A DNA stretch of 64,000 bases from JAIVJM01 sp963816985 (GCA_963816985.1 CAWFMF010000004.1:558001-622000); one strand, 5' to 3'; shown: positions 27,544 to 37,401, counted from the first letter of the stretch. Program-made: numbers and translations. The notes: a model not told the origin generated them from the sequence alone.

Positions 27544-27999
27544 ATGCTCTGGATCATCTTCGCCCTCGGCGCGGCGCTCGCGTGGGGGCTCTACGGGCCG
27601 GTGCTGCATCAGGGACAGGTGCAATTGGGGAACCCCATGCGCGCGCTCCTGTGCGTCGGCATCGCCTACTTCCTCATCGGCGTGCTGGTTCCGGTCGTGA
27701 GCCTCTCGACGCAGGACGCGGGGCTGACGAGCGGCTTCACGTCGAAGGGCGCGACCGCCGCGACCATCGGCGGCGCGCTCGGCGCGGTCGGCGCGGTCTG
27801 CATCATCCTCGCCTTCAAGTCCGGCGGGCTCCCGACCTACGTCATGCCGCTCGTCTTCGCGGGCGCGCCCCTCGTCAACGTCCTCTTCTCGATGTGGCTC
27901 CACCCGCCCAAAGTCGCCCCCAACCCGCTCCTCTACGTCGGCTTCGTCTTAGCCGCCGCGGGCGCAGGCATGGTGCTCTACTTCAAGCCGCAGTCCTGA
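27544..27999 (+). CDS. Small integral membrane protein (EamA/DMT-like)
   Basis: 151 residues, GAGGAG six bases before ATG. About four or five membrane segments are visible (LWIIFALGAALAWGLYGPVL, LLCVGIAYFLIGVLVPVV, IGGALGAVGAVCIILAF, MPLVFAGAPLVNVLFSMW, LYVGFVLAAAGAGMVLY). The AWGLYGPVLH start and the GAVGAVCIILAFKSGG segment resemble half-size drug/metabolite transporters (EamA type), but the match is by eye. No clear operon partner; convergent with the propeller gene at 28039-29307. Confidence 0.65.
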   Translation: MLWIIFALGAALAWGLYGPVLHQGQVQLGNPMRALLCVGIAYFLIGVLVPVVSLSTQDAGLTSGFTSKGATAATIGGALGAVGAVCIILAFKSGGLPTYVMPLVFAGAPLVNVLFSMWLHPPKVAPNPLLYVGFVLAAAGAGMVLYFKPQS

Positions 28000-28038
28000 C
28001 GGCAATAAAGAGATAACTCTTGCGCTCAAAGGTCTTCG

Positions 28039-29307
28039 TCAGCGAGAGACGGTGCGCTTGCCGACGGCGTAGAGATGGTTCGAGGTGCGGATGAAGATTT
28101 GGCCGTCGGAGATGGCGGGCGAGCTGAGGCAGTACTCGCCGAGGCTGTTTTCGGCCACCACCTCGAACGCGGGGCCGGCCTTGAAGACGCTCGTCACGCC
28201 GTCCTCGCTCGTCGCGTAAATCTTGCCGTCGGCCAGGACGGGCGAGGCGCTGTATGTCCCGCTCTTCAGACGCTTCTGCCCGTAAATCTCCTGCCCCGTC
28301 TTCGCGTCCAGACACCACACGATGCCTTTGTCGTTGACGACGTAGAAATATTTGCCGTCGGTGACGGGCGTCGGCACGTCCGGCCCGTTCTGGAAAGACC
28401 ACAGCAGGTGCGACTTCGAAACGTCGCCGCGCCCGCCCGGTCGGAAGGCGAGCAGCGGGCGGACGCGCGTCGGCGCGTAGACCACGCCGTCGTGGACGAC
28501 CGGCGAGGCGACGATGCGGTAGAAGGGATTCTTGTCCGGGTTCAAGCCGCCCGCGCGCCAAAGCTCCTTACCCGTCGAGGGGTCGTGGCCCGTCACGTAG
28601 TCGCCGCCCGTGACGACTATCTCGAACGTCTTGCCGTGCCGCACGACCGCCGGTGTCGTATACGAGTCGGGCGACTCGCTCGCCGCGTCCGTCGGTCGCT
28701 CGACCCGCCACATGGTCTTGCCCGTCGCCTTGTTGACGCGCAACACGTAAGAGGGGTCGTCCGTGTTCATCCCGTGCAAGACCTGCACGTAGAGCGAGTC
28801 CTCGAACAGCAAAGGCGAAGAGGCGTAGCCCCAGTTGAGGCCGAACGCGCCGTAATCTTTTTGCAGGTCGCGCGCCCACAGCTCACGCCCGCTAAAATCG
28901 AACGACTTGAGCAAGCCCGTCCCCGTCATCACCCACACGCTCTTGCCGTCCGTTACCGGCGACGGCGAGGACATATTGTGCTTGCGCATCTTGACGTTGC
29001 CGACGCCCAGAGGCTTCTTCCACGCCACCTCGCCCTTCGACCTGTCCACGCACCACAGGGACAGCGCGTCGCCCTCGCCGACGTTGAGGAAGATGCGGTC
29101 GCCCCACACAATCGGCGTCGAGCCGCTCAAGCCCGGCAGCGCCAACTTCCACGCCACGTTCTCCGCCGCGCCCCAACGCTCCGGCAGATTCCTCTCCTCG
29201 CTCACGCCGTTCAGAGCAGGCCCGCGCCACTGCGGCCAGTTGCCCGCCAACGCATTCGTCATGAAGAGAAGACACAAGAGACAGGCCGAGAGCATTCGTC
29301 CGCGCAT
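28039..29307 (-). CDS. Secreted PQQ-like beta-propeller protein
   Basis: 422 residues. AGGAGGAAGAAGGA directly precedes ATG 29307, the strongest ribosome binding site of the propeller set. The signal peptide ends NALAG before NWPQWRGPALNGVSEERNLP. Blades: KGEVAWKKPLG, SGRELWARDLQ, TGKTMWRVERP, TGKELWRAGGL. IVWGDRIFLNVGEGD parallels the segment in the 16121 and 14623 paralogs. No enzyme motif. It stands apart from the main cluster by the receptor and transporter genes, and its upstream region is interrupted by the AT-rich cassette at 29347-30000. Confidence 0.83.
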   Translation of the reverse strand: MRGRMLSACLLCLLFMTNALAGNWPQWRGPALNGVSEERNLPERWGAAENVAWKLALPGLSGSTPIVWGDRIFLNVGEGDALSLWCVDRSKGEVAWKKPLGVGNVKMRKHNMSSPSPVTDGKSVWVMTGTGLLKSFDFSGRELWARDLQKDYGAFGLNWGYASSPLLFEDSLYVQVLHGMNTDDPSYVLRVNKATGKTMWRVERPTDAASESPDSYTTPAVVRHGKTFEIVVTGGDYVTGHDPSTGKELWRAGGLNPDKNPFYRIVASPVVHDGVVYAPTRVRPLLAFRPGGRGDVSKSHLLWSFQNGPDVPTPVTDGKYFYVVNDKGIVWCLDAKTGQEIYGQKRLKSGTYSASPVLADGKIYATSEDGVTSVFKAGPAFEVVAENSLGEYCLSSPAISDGQIFIRTSNHLYAVGKRTVSR

Positions 29308-29346
29308 TCCTTCTTCCTCCTAACAAAGTTTGGGCCGGATTTTAAG

Positions 29347-30000
29347 TAGTGGTTCAGTTTGAAAGCTTAGGGTATGAAGATTTCATCGGCAACAAGTCAG
29401 ACTGCCTAAGAGTATTGATAGATAAATCTTTAGAAAAGACCTTTGGTACATTTTCTGCCTGATCGTAGAACCATCGCATCTGTTCTGCATATTGCGCATT
29501 TAATTCCTGTCTTTCATCTTCAGTGAGATTTGGGCTGTCGAGGTTTAGTTTAGTGCGATTCGCCTGACGTGCCCTTTGATATACCTCTCCAATATAAGAG
29601 GATACATCGTCATCAAACAAAAAGTGGCGCTCAATTGTATCGTGGTAAAATTTTCCTGTATCTGCTTTCCCGCTCATAACGAAGCCGCCATTGAACTCTT
29701 TAACTATCTCAAATAGTTTTAGACGTCGCTCGTACAAGTCGAACTTTAACTTAGCCTCGCTAAGCCTGAGTTGCTCGGAAGCAAGTCTGAGTTGCTGTGA
29801 GGAAAGTGTTTTGTTCAGCTTGAGTTGCTGGTAGGCTAGAATCCAAGCCGCAACACCAATGGCTGCGGTGAAGAACGTCGAAATAATCTTTAGCCATAGG
29901 TCAAGCGTCATTATGTTAGGCATTTTATCTTAGGAATATCATGTCCCCAACGCTCCGAAGCATATATGAAGGTTTCAATTGAATTCAAACTGAACCACTA
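29347..30000. mobile_element. AT-rich one-gene cassette with 17-bp terminal inverted repeats
   Basis: TAGTGGTTCAGTTTGAA at 29347-29363 recurs, inverted and without mismatch, at 29984-30000. The 654 bases between are visibly AT-rich in a GC-rich region and hold one gene. GATTTTAA occurs just outside both ends (29338-29345 and 30004-30011), possibly a target duplication although the offsets differ by a few bases. There is no transposase, so if mobile it would be non-autonomous. Confidence 0.55.
29354..29923 (-). CDS. Membrane-anchored coiled-coil protein of unknown function, probably acquired
   Basis: 189 residues. One N-terminal membrane segment (LKIISTFFTAAIGVAAWILAY, about 10-30) is followed by a coiled coil (QQLKLNKTLSSQQLRLASEQLRLSEAKLKFDLYERRLKLFEIVKEF, about 31-77) and a polar helical domain. 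Low-GC codon use unlike every neighbour shows foreign origin. Many genomes carry unexplained proteins with this membrane-helix plus KFDLYERR layout, often on islands; I cannot name the family. Its stop codon lies inside the left terminal repeat of the cassette. Confidence 0.7.
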   Translation of the reverse strand: MPNIMTLDLWLKIISTFFTAAIGVAAWILAYQQLKLNKTLSSQQLRLASEQLRLSEAKLKFDLYERRLKLFEIVKEFNGGFVMSGKADTGKFYHDTIERHFLFDDDVSSYIGEVYQRARQANRTKLNLDSPNLTEDERQELNAQYAEQMRWFYDQAENVPKVFSKDLSINTLRQSDLLPMKSSYPKLSN

Positions 30001-30062
30001 CCAGATTTTAACTTAAATTCGACCGGGTGAGACGGCGAATTTGATAGACGTCAAAGACGCAC

Positions 30063-33000
30063 TCATTCGGCGCGGAGAGATGCGAGCAGCGGCGAGCGCA
30101 GAGCGGCGACGGTCGCCAGCAGAGACGCGAGCATCCCCGACGCGACGACGGCGAGGAGCAGGCCCGCGAGAGAGGTGAAGGGGAAGCGACCGCCGCGCGC
30201 GTAGATGACGGGCGCGACGGCGAGGAGCGCGCACGTCAAGCCCGTCGCCAGCCCGCAGAAGAGGAGCAGGGCGTTCTCGGCGATGACCATCAGGCCGAAG
30301 TGCTTCTTCCGGTAGCCGAAGGCGCGCAGCAAGGCCAGCTCGCGCCGCCGCTCCAAGACGTTTCTTAAAAGCACCGCCGCCAAGCCCAACGTGCCGAGCA
30401 CGAGGCCGAGCGCGCCGAGCATCTGGAAGGTCGAGAGGAAAGTATTTTCGACGCGGTGGAAGGTCGCGAGCCTCTCGGCGGTGGGCGACACGTCGAAGCC
30501 GTAGTCGGACAGTCTTTCTTCCAGAGCCGACGCCACCGCGCCCGCGCGCTCCTGCGCCGGGAGGTCAACGAGGAAGAAGCGATGGCCCTCCTGTTCGGGG
30601 AAGAGTCGCAGGAAATTCTTCTCCGAGGTCAGCAGCTCGCCCTGAAAGATGCTGTCCGAGAGGGCCGCGACAAGTCTCAACTTTAAAGCTTGCGCACCGC
30701 CGCCGCGTTCAAGTACGAAGTCTTCGCCGAGCTTGAGGTGAAGGACGTAGGCCATCGAGTTGGCGTCGGCGATGACGGGGACGGCTCCGTCCGCGAACTC
30801 TCTTTGAAGGAGCAGCCAGGGGTTCTCTTTCTCCTCTTTCGTCTCGGCCAGAGAGTCTTGAAAGACGAAGCGGCCTTCGCGGAGGAAGCCTTCGGCGGGC
30901 GCGAGGATGCGCGGCTCGCGCGGCTTGTAGAGGTTGAGACAACTGGCGTCGTCGCCGGGCCGCAGGCGGAAGCGCGCGAACGAGATGCCGCCCAGAGGCT
31001 CGGTCTCCGGCCCGCCGAGCAGAAGGTTCAAAGCCTCGCGCCCCTCGTCCGTGTTCGGGTCGTGGACGATTGGGAGGAGCGACTCCGCCATCAACGCGTA
31101 CCCGCCGCCGCCCGACTTCCTGTCTTGCGAAGCGTCGCTTTCGTCGCGCCGGAAGGAGTCCACCGCGACGATGAGGAAGGCGGCTGAGGCGATGAGCGTG
31201 ATGCACAAGACGCTCCGGCCCGGCCTGTGCGTCGCGTTGCGCAGGCCGAGATGCAGCACCGGCCTCAAGCCTCTCCCGCCGATTGTGCCCGGCCTCCCGC
31301 TGCGCAGCCACGCGGACTGAAAACAGAGCAGCGCCGTCAAGAGCAGAGCGCCGCCGCCGAAGAAACCCGCCGTCTGCCCGACGATTTTAAGAGACGCCAG
31401 AAGCAGGAGGCCGAGCCCTGCGACGCTCAACACGAACGCGACTCGCCGCGCGTCGAAGAAAGACGACGCGCGGCGGGCGCGTGTTGCTCCGTCATGCGCC
31501 TTCGAGCGTCGCGCCGTGGGCGGGTTGTTGAGCGCGCTTCCCGCGAGCAGGCTCCGCGTCGAGTGGCGCGCGAGGCCGCGCAGAGACCACACGATGCAGA
31601 CGAGCGACGCGACCACTCCGCCCAACACGCCGAGCGCGAAGGACTGCGGCGAGGCGTGGAGCGAGAGCGCCCTCGTCCCCGTCGCCCCGACCCACCACGA
31701 GCCGAGCCCTTGCATCATCAACTTGCCGTACAGGTACGCGCCCAAGACTCCGACGAGGCTCCCCGCGACGGTCAAGACGAGAGCCTCGCCCATAAAAATC
31801 CGCCGCACGCGCGACGCCGGGAAGCCGAGCGACTGAAGAACTCCTATCTCCCGCAAACGCTGCTCGACGCCGAGCCGGAAGAAGAGCGCCGCGAGCAGGA
31901 GCGCGGAGACGACGAGGAAGAAACTGAAGTACAGGAAATATTCGCCGAAGTCGGTCGCCCCACTCGACGCTTCGAGCCCTTCGGCGCGCGCCGGGAAGAC
32001 CGTCAGCCCCGCCGCCGAAGGGTCAATCGCCTCGCGCAACGCCGCGCGATAAGCTCCGAGCGCGCCCTCGGTCGTCTCGCCTTCGTTCGTGCGGACGCGC
32101 AGCGAGGTCAACTTCCCGAAGCGCGTCTGCCAGAGTTCCTGCCCGCGCGCGAGACGGACGAAGGCCTTCGGCGTCGTCTTATACTCGTCCCAGTAGTCTT
32201 CGTCACGCGGGCGGATGCGCGCGAGTTCGACGGGGAAGGGCGGGTCCCAACTCGACAGGCTCTCCGAACCGCTGATGCCGGGGTAGTCGGGCACGAGGTC
32301 TCGGTCGGCGGCCATGCCCTCGACGGGCACGACGCCCGCCAAGCGGAACCGCGCCTCGCGCGTCACGAGCCGCCCGTCGTCCGCCCACAGGTAATATTCG
32401 AGCGTTAGCTCCGCACCCGTTTGCACGCCGAGGTCGTTCGCCGCCCACTCGTTCAAGATGATTTCCGAAGGGTCGCCCGCGTCGCCTTCCCTCACCGCCG
32501 GCACGTCGAACTGCTCGCCGCCGTCATTCCGCCCCGAAGCCCTCAGCCGCTCGAAGCTCAAGGGGTCGAGCGCCGTCACCAGCGAGTAAGGTATCTCGCG
32601 CCCGTCCGCGCGGATGCTGTTGGCGAGGTACGAGAAGACGGAGCGCGGGCCGCGTCTTCAACTTTTCGGCGGCAGCCGAAGCCGACTCGGCGAGCGCATC
32701 ATTGACGAGCCCGCTCTCACTCTCGATTGCGACGCCGCGCCCCCCGTCGAGAGCGCGCAGCTTAACGCCCAGGTCTTCGACCGCGAACTTCTCGCGCAAG
32801 ATGCGCCGCAGGGCTTCGCTTCTCGCGGCAGAGTTCGCGTCTTCGCGCGCCGAGACGAGGAGTGTGTTGACTTTGCCCTCCTGCCCCAGACTCTTCTGCA
32901 ACAGGCGGAGCGGGACGAAGACGGCGCGCACCGCCGACTGCTGCGGGCGCAAGGAAAACTCTCCGAGCGCCGAAGCGTGGAGCGACTCGCGCACCGTGAG

Positions 33001-33555
33001 ACGGAGCGTGCGCCCCACGTCCTCCTTCCGTCCGTGCAGGGATTCGACCGGGATGGCCGAAGGCTTCTCGACCCTCAACAACAGAGCTTCGCCCGCCGCC
33101 GCCTTCAACTCTTCGGCGAGCGCCGCGCTCAGTAAAACCTCTTCGTCGCGCGGCGTCCGTTCCTCCGCGCCTTCGCGCCCGTGGAATCTCCAGAAGCGTT
33201 CGTCCACGCCGTAGACCTGCACGCGCACCCCGCGCCGACCGCTCGCCTCGTGCGTCGCCGTGCCTTCGATAGAGACGACGGGGCAGACCGCGCCGAGTCC
33301 ACTTTCAGCAAACTCATTGCCCGACTCGACCTCCGCCGCCAACTGCTCGCGGAAGAAGCCGCCCGTCGAGACGACAACCTGATCCGTGTTGCCGAGCCTT
33401 TGCAGGAACAACTCGCGCAGGCTCGCCCGCACCGACTCGCCCACCACCAGAGCCCCCGCCAAAACGGCCACCGCCGCGCCCACGCCGAAGACGACGGCCA
33501 GATTCGTCCGCCAGTAGTAAGCGAGATTGCGTCTGAGGAGCGTCGTGCTTCGCAT
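30063..33555 (-). CDS. MacB/FtsX-type ABC transporter permease, broken by one frameshift
   Basis: About 1160 residues if repaired. I place the start at ATG 33555 (MRSTTLLRRNLAYYWRTNLAVVFGVGAAV), the first membrane helix; upstream in-frame sequence is palindrome DNA. The frame breaks at about 32635-32655: after EKLKTRPA the correct continuation SVFSYLANSIRADGREIPYSL is in another frame. Two FtsX blocks are present, one in the middle (FLVVSALLLAALFFRLGVEQRLREIGVLQSLGFPASRVRRIF) and one at the C-terminus (RRELALLRAFGYRKKHFGLMVIAENALLL), separated by periplasmic domains. It pairs with the ATPase at 33671-34348. Likely job: export or membrane extraction of a lipidic or lipoprotein substrate. One-base error or real inactivation cannot be told apart here. 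Confidence 0.78.
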
Positions 33556-33585
33556 TGAGCAAAAGGTTAAGGGCGGAATGATGGA

Positions 33586-33655
33586 TGATGAAGGAGGCGC
33601 TATCTCGAATCTCAACTCTCGAGAGTTGAGATTCGAGATAGCGCCTCCTTCATCA
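33586..33655. repeat. Perfect 70-bp palindrome without loop
   Basis: Centre at 33620/33621 (CTCTC|GAGAG); the arms are 35 bases each with no mismatch, reading outward through GGAGGCGCTATCTCGAATC. Lies in the 115-base gap between ATPase and permease genes. Long loop-less palindromes are usually unstable in bacteria. Confidence 0.9.
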
Positions 33656-33670
33656 CTCATCTCACGCCCC

Positions 33671-34348
33671 TCATCCCTCATCCCTTCTGACAAGTTGTTG
33701 ACCGATTAAGTCGAACCGCGTGGGGAACCTCGCCGCGAGTTCGGGGCTGTGGGTGACGACGACGAGGATGGTCTCCTGTTTCCGGTGCAACTCTAACAGG
33801 AGCGAGGCGACGACCTCCGCCGAGTCTCGGTCGAGATTGCCCGTCGGCTCGTCGCAGAGCAGCAGGTGCGGCTTCATCACGAGCGCGCGCGCCAGAGCGA
33901 CGCGCTGCTTCTCGCCGCCCGAAAGCTCCGCCGGGCGGTGCGTGAGCCGTCCGGCCAAGCCCACCTGTTCGAGCAACTCGCGCGCGCGCCCCTCCGCGTC
34001 TCCGTCGTCCCCTCTGGCGACGAGCGTCGGCGTCAGGACATTTTCAATAACGGAGCACTGCGGCAGCAGGCAGTGGTCTTGAAAGACGAAGCCGACGCGG
34101 CTGTTCCTGAACGCCGCCAGCTCGCCCGCGCGCAGCGCGAAAGGGTTCTGCCCGTCGAGCGTGACTTCGCCCGCCGTCGGCGGCTCCAACGCGCCGAGGA
34201 CGTAGAGCAGAGTGCTCTTGCCGCTCCCCGAAGGGCCCATCACGGCCACCGCGTCGCCGCGCGAAAGTCTAAAAGAAACGTCCGACAGAATCGGCAACGC
34301 GCCAGCGGGCGTCGGGTACTCTTTCGAGAGGTGCGAGACTTCAAGCAA
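33671..34348 (-). CDS. ABC transporter ATP-binding protein, LolD/MacB family
   Basis: 225 residues from TTG 34348. Walker A GPSGSGKST (about 39-47), Q-loop FVFQDHCLLPQ, signature LSGGEKQRVALARAL, Walker B LLLCDEPTGNLD, and the switch His in VVVTHSPELA are all present. CDEPTGNLDRDSAEVV is typical of the LolD/MacB/FtsE group, which couples to FtsX-type permeases without transporting a solute through a channel. It precedes such a permease by 115 bases. The palindrome at 33586-33655 lies between them and could set the ratio of the two products. Confidence 0.9.
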   Translation of the reverse strand: MLEVSHLSKEYPTPAGALPILSDVSFRLSRGDAVAVMGPSGSGKSTLLYVLGALEPPTAGEVTLDGQNPFALRAGELAAFRNSRVGFVFQDHCLLPQCSVIENVLTPTLVARGDDGDAEGRARELLEQVGLAGRLTHRPAELSGGEKQRVALARALVMKPHLLLCDEPTGNLDRDSAEVVASLLLELHRKQETILVVVTHSPELAARFPTRFDLIGQQLVRRDEG

Positions 34349-34419
34349 ACTTGTAGGAACCCCCGGTCTTCACGCCGACTTAACTCCGTGTTGATTTAAG
34401 CAGGTGATGTTGTGCTGGT

Positions 34420-35754
34420 CTATGCCGCGCCCGCGCGTCGTGTCTCGCGCCCGCCCTGTGCTTCAACGTCGGCGAAGCCGCCATAGACTTCGAGCGCGCG
34501 CTCGGCCATGAGGGCGATGTTGTAATGCTCGCGGACGCCTTTGAAACCCCTGTCGCCGAGTTCGGCGACGAGCGCGGAATCTTGACTGAGGCGTAAGAGA
34601 GCGTCGGCGAGCGCGCCCGCGTCGTCGGGCTCGACGAGGAGGCCGCCGCCCGCCCGCCCGACTATCTCAGGGAAAGAGCCCCGGCGCGGCTGGACGACGG
34701 GGACGCCGCAGGCCATCGCTTCGAGGAGGAAGATGCCCTTCGGCTCGTCATACGTCGCCGGGACTGAGAGCACGTCGAGCCCTTGCAGGAACTCAATCTT
34801 CTGCGCGCGGTCGAGCGCGCCCCGGTAAACGAACTCTCCGCCGAGGCCCCACTCCTTCATCCGCCGTTCGATGTCGCGCAAATAACCTTCGTGCTCCGCG
34901 CCCAGATAGCCCGCGACCTCAAGGCGCATCGGCGTCTCGGCGTCGCGCCCGCGCAACTGCCTGTAGGCTTCGGCCAGAACGTGCAAGCCCTTCTCCGGCG
35001 CGACCCGCGCGAAGTAGCCGACCGTAAAGGGCCGCCCCGCGTCATGCCCGTCGCGCCGCGCGTAGCCCTCGAGGTTGATGCCGAGCGGGACGACGCTGAT
35101 TTTCTCTTCGGGAATCTCAAGATAGCCGGACATGAATCCGGCGTAGTAGTCGCTGACGGCGATGAAGGAATCAACGTGTTTGACGCTGGCGCGAATCAGG
35201 GCGAGCGAGTCGCGGCGGTACGGCTCCGGCAGTCCTTCGAGGAACAGGTCTTCGCCTTGGAGCGTGCAGACGATGGGGCGTTTGAGCGCGTCGCGGATGG
35301 GCTTGGCGAGTCCGATGAGCAGCGTGTACGGCAGGCTAATACAATCGAACGGCGGTTCGCTCTTCAGCCAGTCGAGCAGTTTCGCCAACTCCTTGCGCTG
35401 GTTCCCGTCCTCGCCTCTGAGCATCGAGACGGTCATCTCGCCGAGGAACTTCGGGCTCGTCGTAAGCGAGCGGCGCGCGGCCCACTTGAGCATCGGCGTC
35501 GAGTCCCAGAGGCGGTCGAGCACGCGCGGCGTCCAACGAAAGACCGACATGTGCTGTTGCAGATAGACGCTGATGCCGCCGAAGAAGACGCGCCCGCCGC
35601 TCACGTTCGGCTCGTCCGTTAAGGTCGGCGTGTACATCGGCACGAGCAGCACGTCGTGCCCGCGCGCGAGGAGTTCCGTGGCGAGCGCGTTGTCGCGCAG
35701 GCAACTGCCGCAGTACATCTGCGCGGCCCCGGCGGTGATGTAGAGAAGCCTCAT
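34420..35754 (-). CDS. Glycosyltransferase family 4 (GT-B fold)
   Basis: 444 residues. The N-terminal Rossmann domain starts MRLLYITAGAAQMYCGSCLRDN; the C-terminal domain carries VGYFARVAPEKGLHVLAEA and the GT4 donor-binding block EPKGIFLLEAMACGVPVVQPRRGSFPEIV with its E-x7-E. Family knowledge: retaining transfer of a sugar from an NDP donor. The acceptor is unknown and no envelope-polysaccharide cluster is nearby. Cytoplasmic. Its start codon directly abuts an inverted repeat (35757-35878). Confidence 0.85.
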   Translation of the reverse strand: MRLLYITAGAAQMYCGSCLRDNALATELLARGHDVLLVPMYTPTLTDEPNVSGGRVFFGGISVYLQQHMSVFRWTPRVLDRLWDSTPMLKWAARRSLTTSPKFLGEMTVSMLRGEDGNQRKELAKLLDWLKSEPPFDCISLPYTLLIGLAKPIRDALKRPIVCTLQGEDLFLEGLPEPYRRDSLALIRASVKHVDSFIAVSDYYAGFMSGYLEIPEEKISVVPLGINLEGYARRDGHDAGRPFTVGYFARVAPEKGLHVLAEAYRQLRGRDAETPMRLEVAGYLGAEHEGYLRDIERRMKEWGLGGEFVYRGALDRAQKIEFLQGLDVLSVPATYDEPKGIFLLEAMACGVPVVQPRRGSFPEIVGRAGGGLLVEPDDAGALADALLRLSQDSALVAELGDRGFKGVREHYNIALMAERALEVYGGFADVEAQGGRETRRAGAA

Positions 35755-35756
35755 GC

Positions 35757-35878
35757 GATTTTGGATTTCGGATTTTAGATTTTGGATTGGCGTGCTTCTT
35801 AAACTCGAAGCCGGGGTTTGAACCGCTCAGCCTTCGTCGCCGAGTCAATCCAAAATCCAAAATCTAAAATCCAAAATC
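35757..35878. repeat. Inverted repeat of TTTTGGATTTTAGATTTTGG units
   Basis: Left arm about 35757-35790, right arm about 35850-35878. Fills the gap between the reductase stop (35884) and the glycosyltransferase start (35754). Second copy at 37310-37401. Confidence 0.8.
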
Positions 35879-35883
35879 GGGCA

Positions 35884-37310
35884 TCATCCGGCGCTTCGCT
35901 GAAAGGCTCTGCGCCCGTAAAGGTGCTCGAAGAGGTTGCCCTCGTGCGGCTGATCCCAACTCACTTGCGAAGTCGGGACGGGGCCGAGGTTGAGACGGTC
36001 AACGTGGGGCGAAGAAAGAAGACGACGGATTAACTTCTCGTCCTCCGTGATTGCCGTCACGACGAGGCTCGGCCCCAACAGCTCCGGTATTTCTTCTTGC
36101 TCAACTTCGACGACGCTCGCGAACGGGAACATGAACTCCTTGCGCGCGAGCGTGTGCTCCGCCGTCTCGCACAGGATGACGGTGGGCAGGAGGTAAGAGC
36201 TTCCCTTCCACTCGACCAGCCGCCCGCCTTCGCGGTGCGAGGCCGTCACGTCGCGCGCGCCCGGCTCGCGGAGCGCGTCCTCGATTGAAGCGTTGATACT
36301 CGCGGCCACGCGCGCGTCGGCGAAGGGGGCGAGCAACGCTTCCTCGTCCTCGGCGTCGCGCGGGCGGATGCGCGCGAGACGTTCGGCGAGCGCCCCGGCA
36401 ACCTCCTCCGCGCGCGAAGGAACCCAGAGGCTCGAAGCGTTGACGCACGAGCGCCCGCCGTTCTCCGCGAACGAAGCGACGAGCACGTCCAATGCTTCTC
36501 CCACTCATCCATCTTGTCTTCGCCGATGACGACCTTGCTGTAGCCGGGGCCGTGAATCTCGACGCGCGGGTCGCCCCGCCACGCGCCGCTCGTCCCCGCG
36601 TCGCCGAAGAGCATCCCGCGCCCGCAGCTCCTCAAGATTTCGCCCGCGCCCGCGTGGTCGGTCGGGTAAAAGCTGAAGGCCGCGGGCGGCGCGCCCGCGC
36701 GCAGGAGCGCCTGAATGATGCGGTAAGGCGTCCACGGCTCGGCGCTTCCGGGCTTGAGGACGAGCGGGATTTTCAAAGCGAACGCCGGAACCCACAGCGC
36801 GTGCACGCCCGGCGAGTTGTTCGGCAGCACCACGCCCAGAGACTCCGCGCGCGGGAAGTAACTCAAGGCGTGCCCCTCCGCCTCGCCGACGCCCGCGTCC
36901 AGGATACTCAAGTCGAGATTCCGCGTGAGGCCCGCCAGCACGCTCTCCATCTCCGCCAGTACGCCGCGAATCTTCGACATGTTCCGACGCACCAGCACGT
37001 GCGGCAGCCCCGTCGTCGCCGACACCTGCCGCACGTAATCCGAAGGCGTCTGCCCTTCGTCGCCGAGCGGCAATTCATCATCCATGAAATGTTCCGCCGC
37101 CCGCGCGCACATCTTCAACAACTCTGACGAAGGAATCCGCGCCAGAGCCTCGCGGCCCTCTCTCTGCGAGAGCAGGTCGCGCCGGATGAGCCCCACGTTG
37201 GCCTGACTCACCTCGACGAACGCCTCCCGCGTCCCGTGATGCGCCACGCGCGCCACGTCGAGACTCTTGTACGGCTCGCCTTTGCGGAGTAAAGGAATAT
37301 GCATAGCCAT
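35884..37310 (-). CDS. Aldehyde dehydrogenase / acyl-CoA reductase (LuxC-like), one frameshift
   Basis: About 475 residues if repaired. The N-terminal part to KVVIGEDKMDE is in one frame; after about 36495-36510 the chain continues (GEALDVLVASFAENGGRSCVNASSLWVP) in another. ENGGRSCVNASS holds the catalytic Cys of the aldehyde dehydrogenase superfamily; SYFPRAESLGVVLPNNSPGVHALWVPAFALKIPLVLKPGS is the cofactor region. Length and style fit acyl-CoA reductases of the LuxC type rather than classical ALDH. The gene next upstream (37400-38488) looks like LuxE, so the pair may reduce an acyl group to an aldehyde: LuxE-like activation, LuxC-like reduction. No luciferase is present. Confidence 0.72.
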
Positions 37311-37401
37311 TTTGGATTTTAGATTTTAGATTTTGGATTCGCGGTTAGACACGTCGAATGAATTCTTCCAATCGCAAATCCAAAATCTAAAATCCAAAAT
37401 C
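37310..37401. repeat. Inverted repeat of TTTTGGATTTTAGATTTTGG units, second copy
   Basis: Left arm about 37310-37339, right arm about 37376-37401. The left arm abuts the reductase start codon; the right arm ends in the stop codon region of the upstream ligase gene. Confidence 0.8.

Noticed and set aside
4353..29307. PQQ-dependent alcohol dehydrogenases
   Set aside because: Proteins are shorter than quinoprotein dehydrogenases and lack vicinal Cys, CxxCH haem sites and the catalytic Asp context; only the blade motif is shared.
29347..30000. Complete insertion sequence
   Set aside because: There are terminal inverted repeats but no transposase or DDE/HUH motif in the 189-residue product, so only a non-autonomous cassette is claimed.
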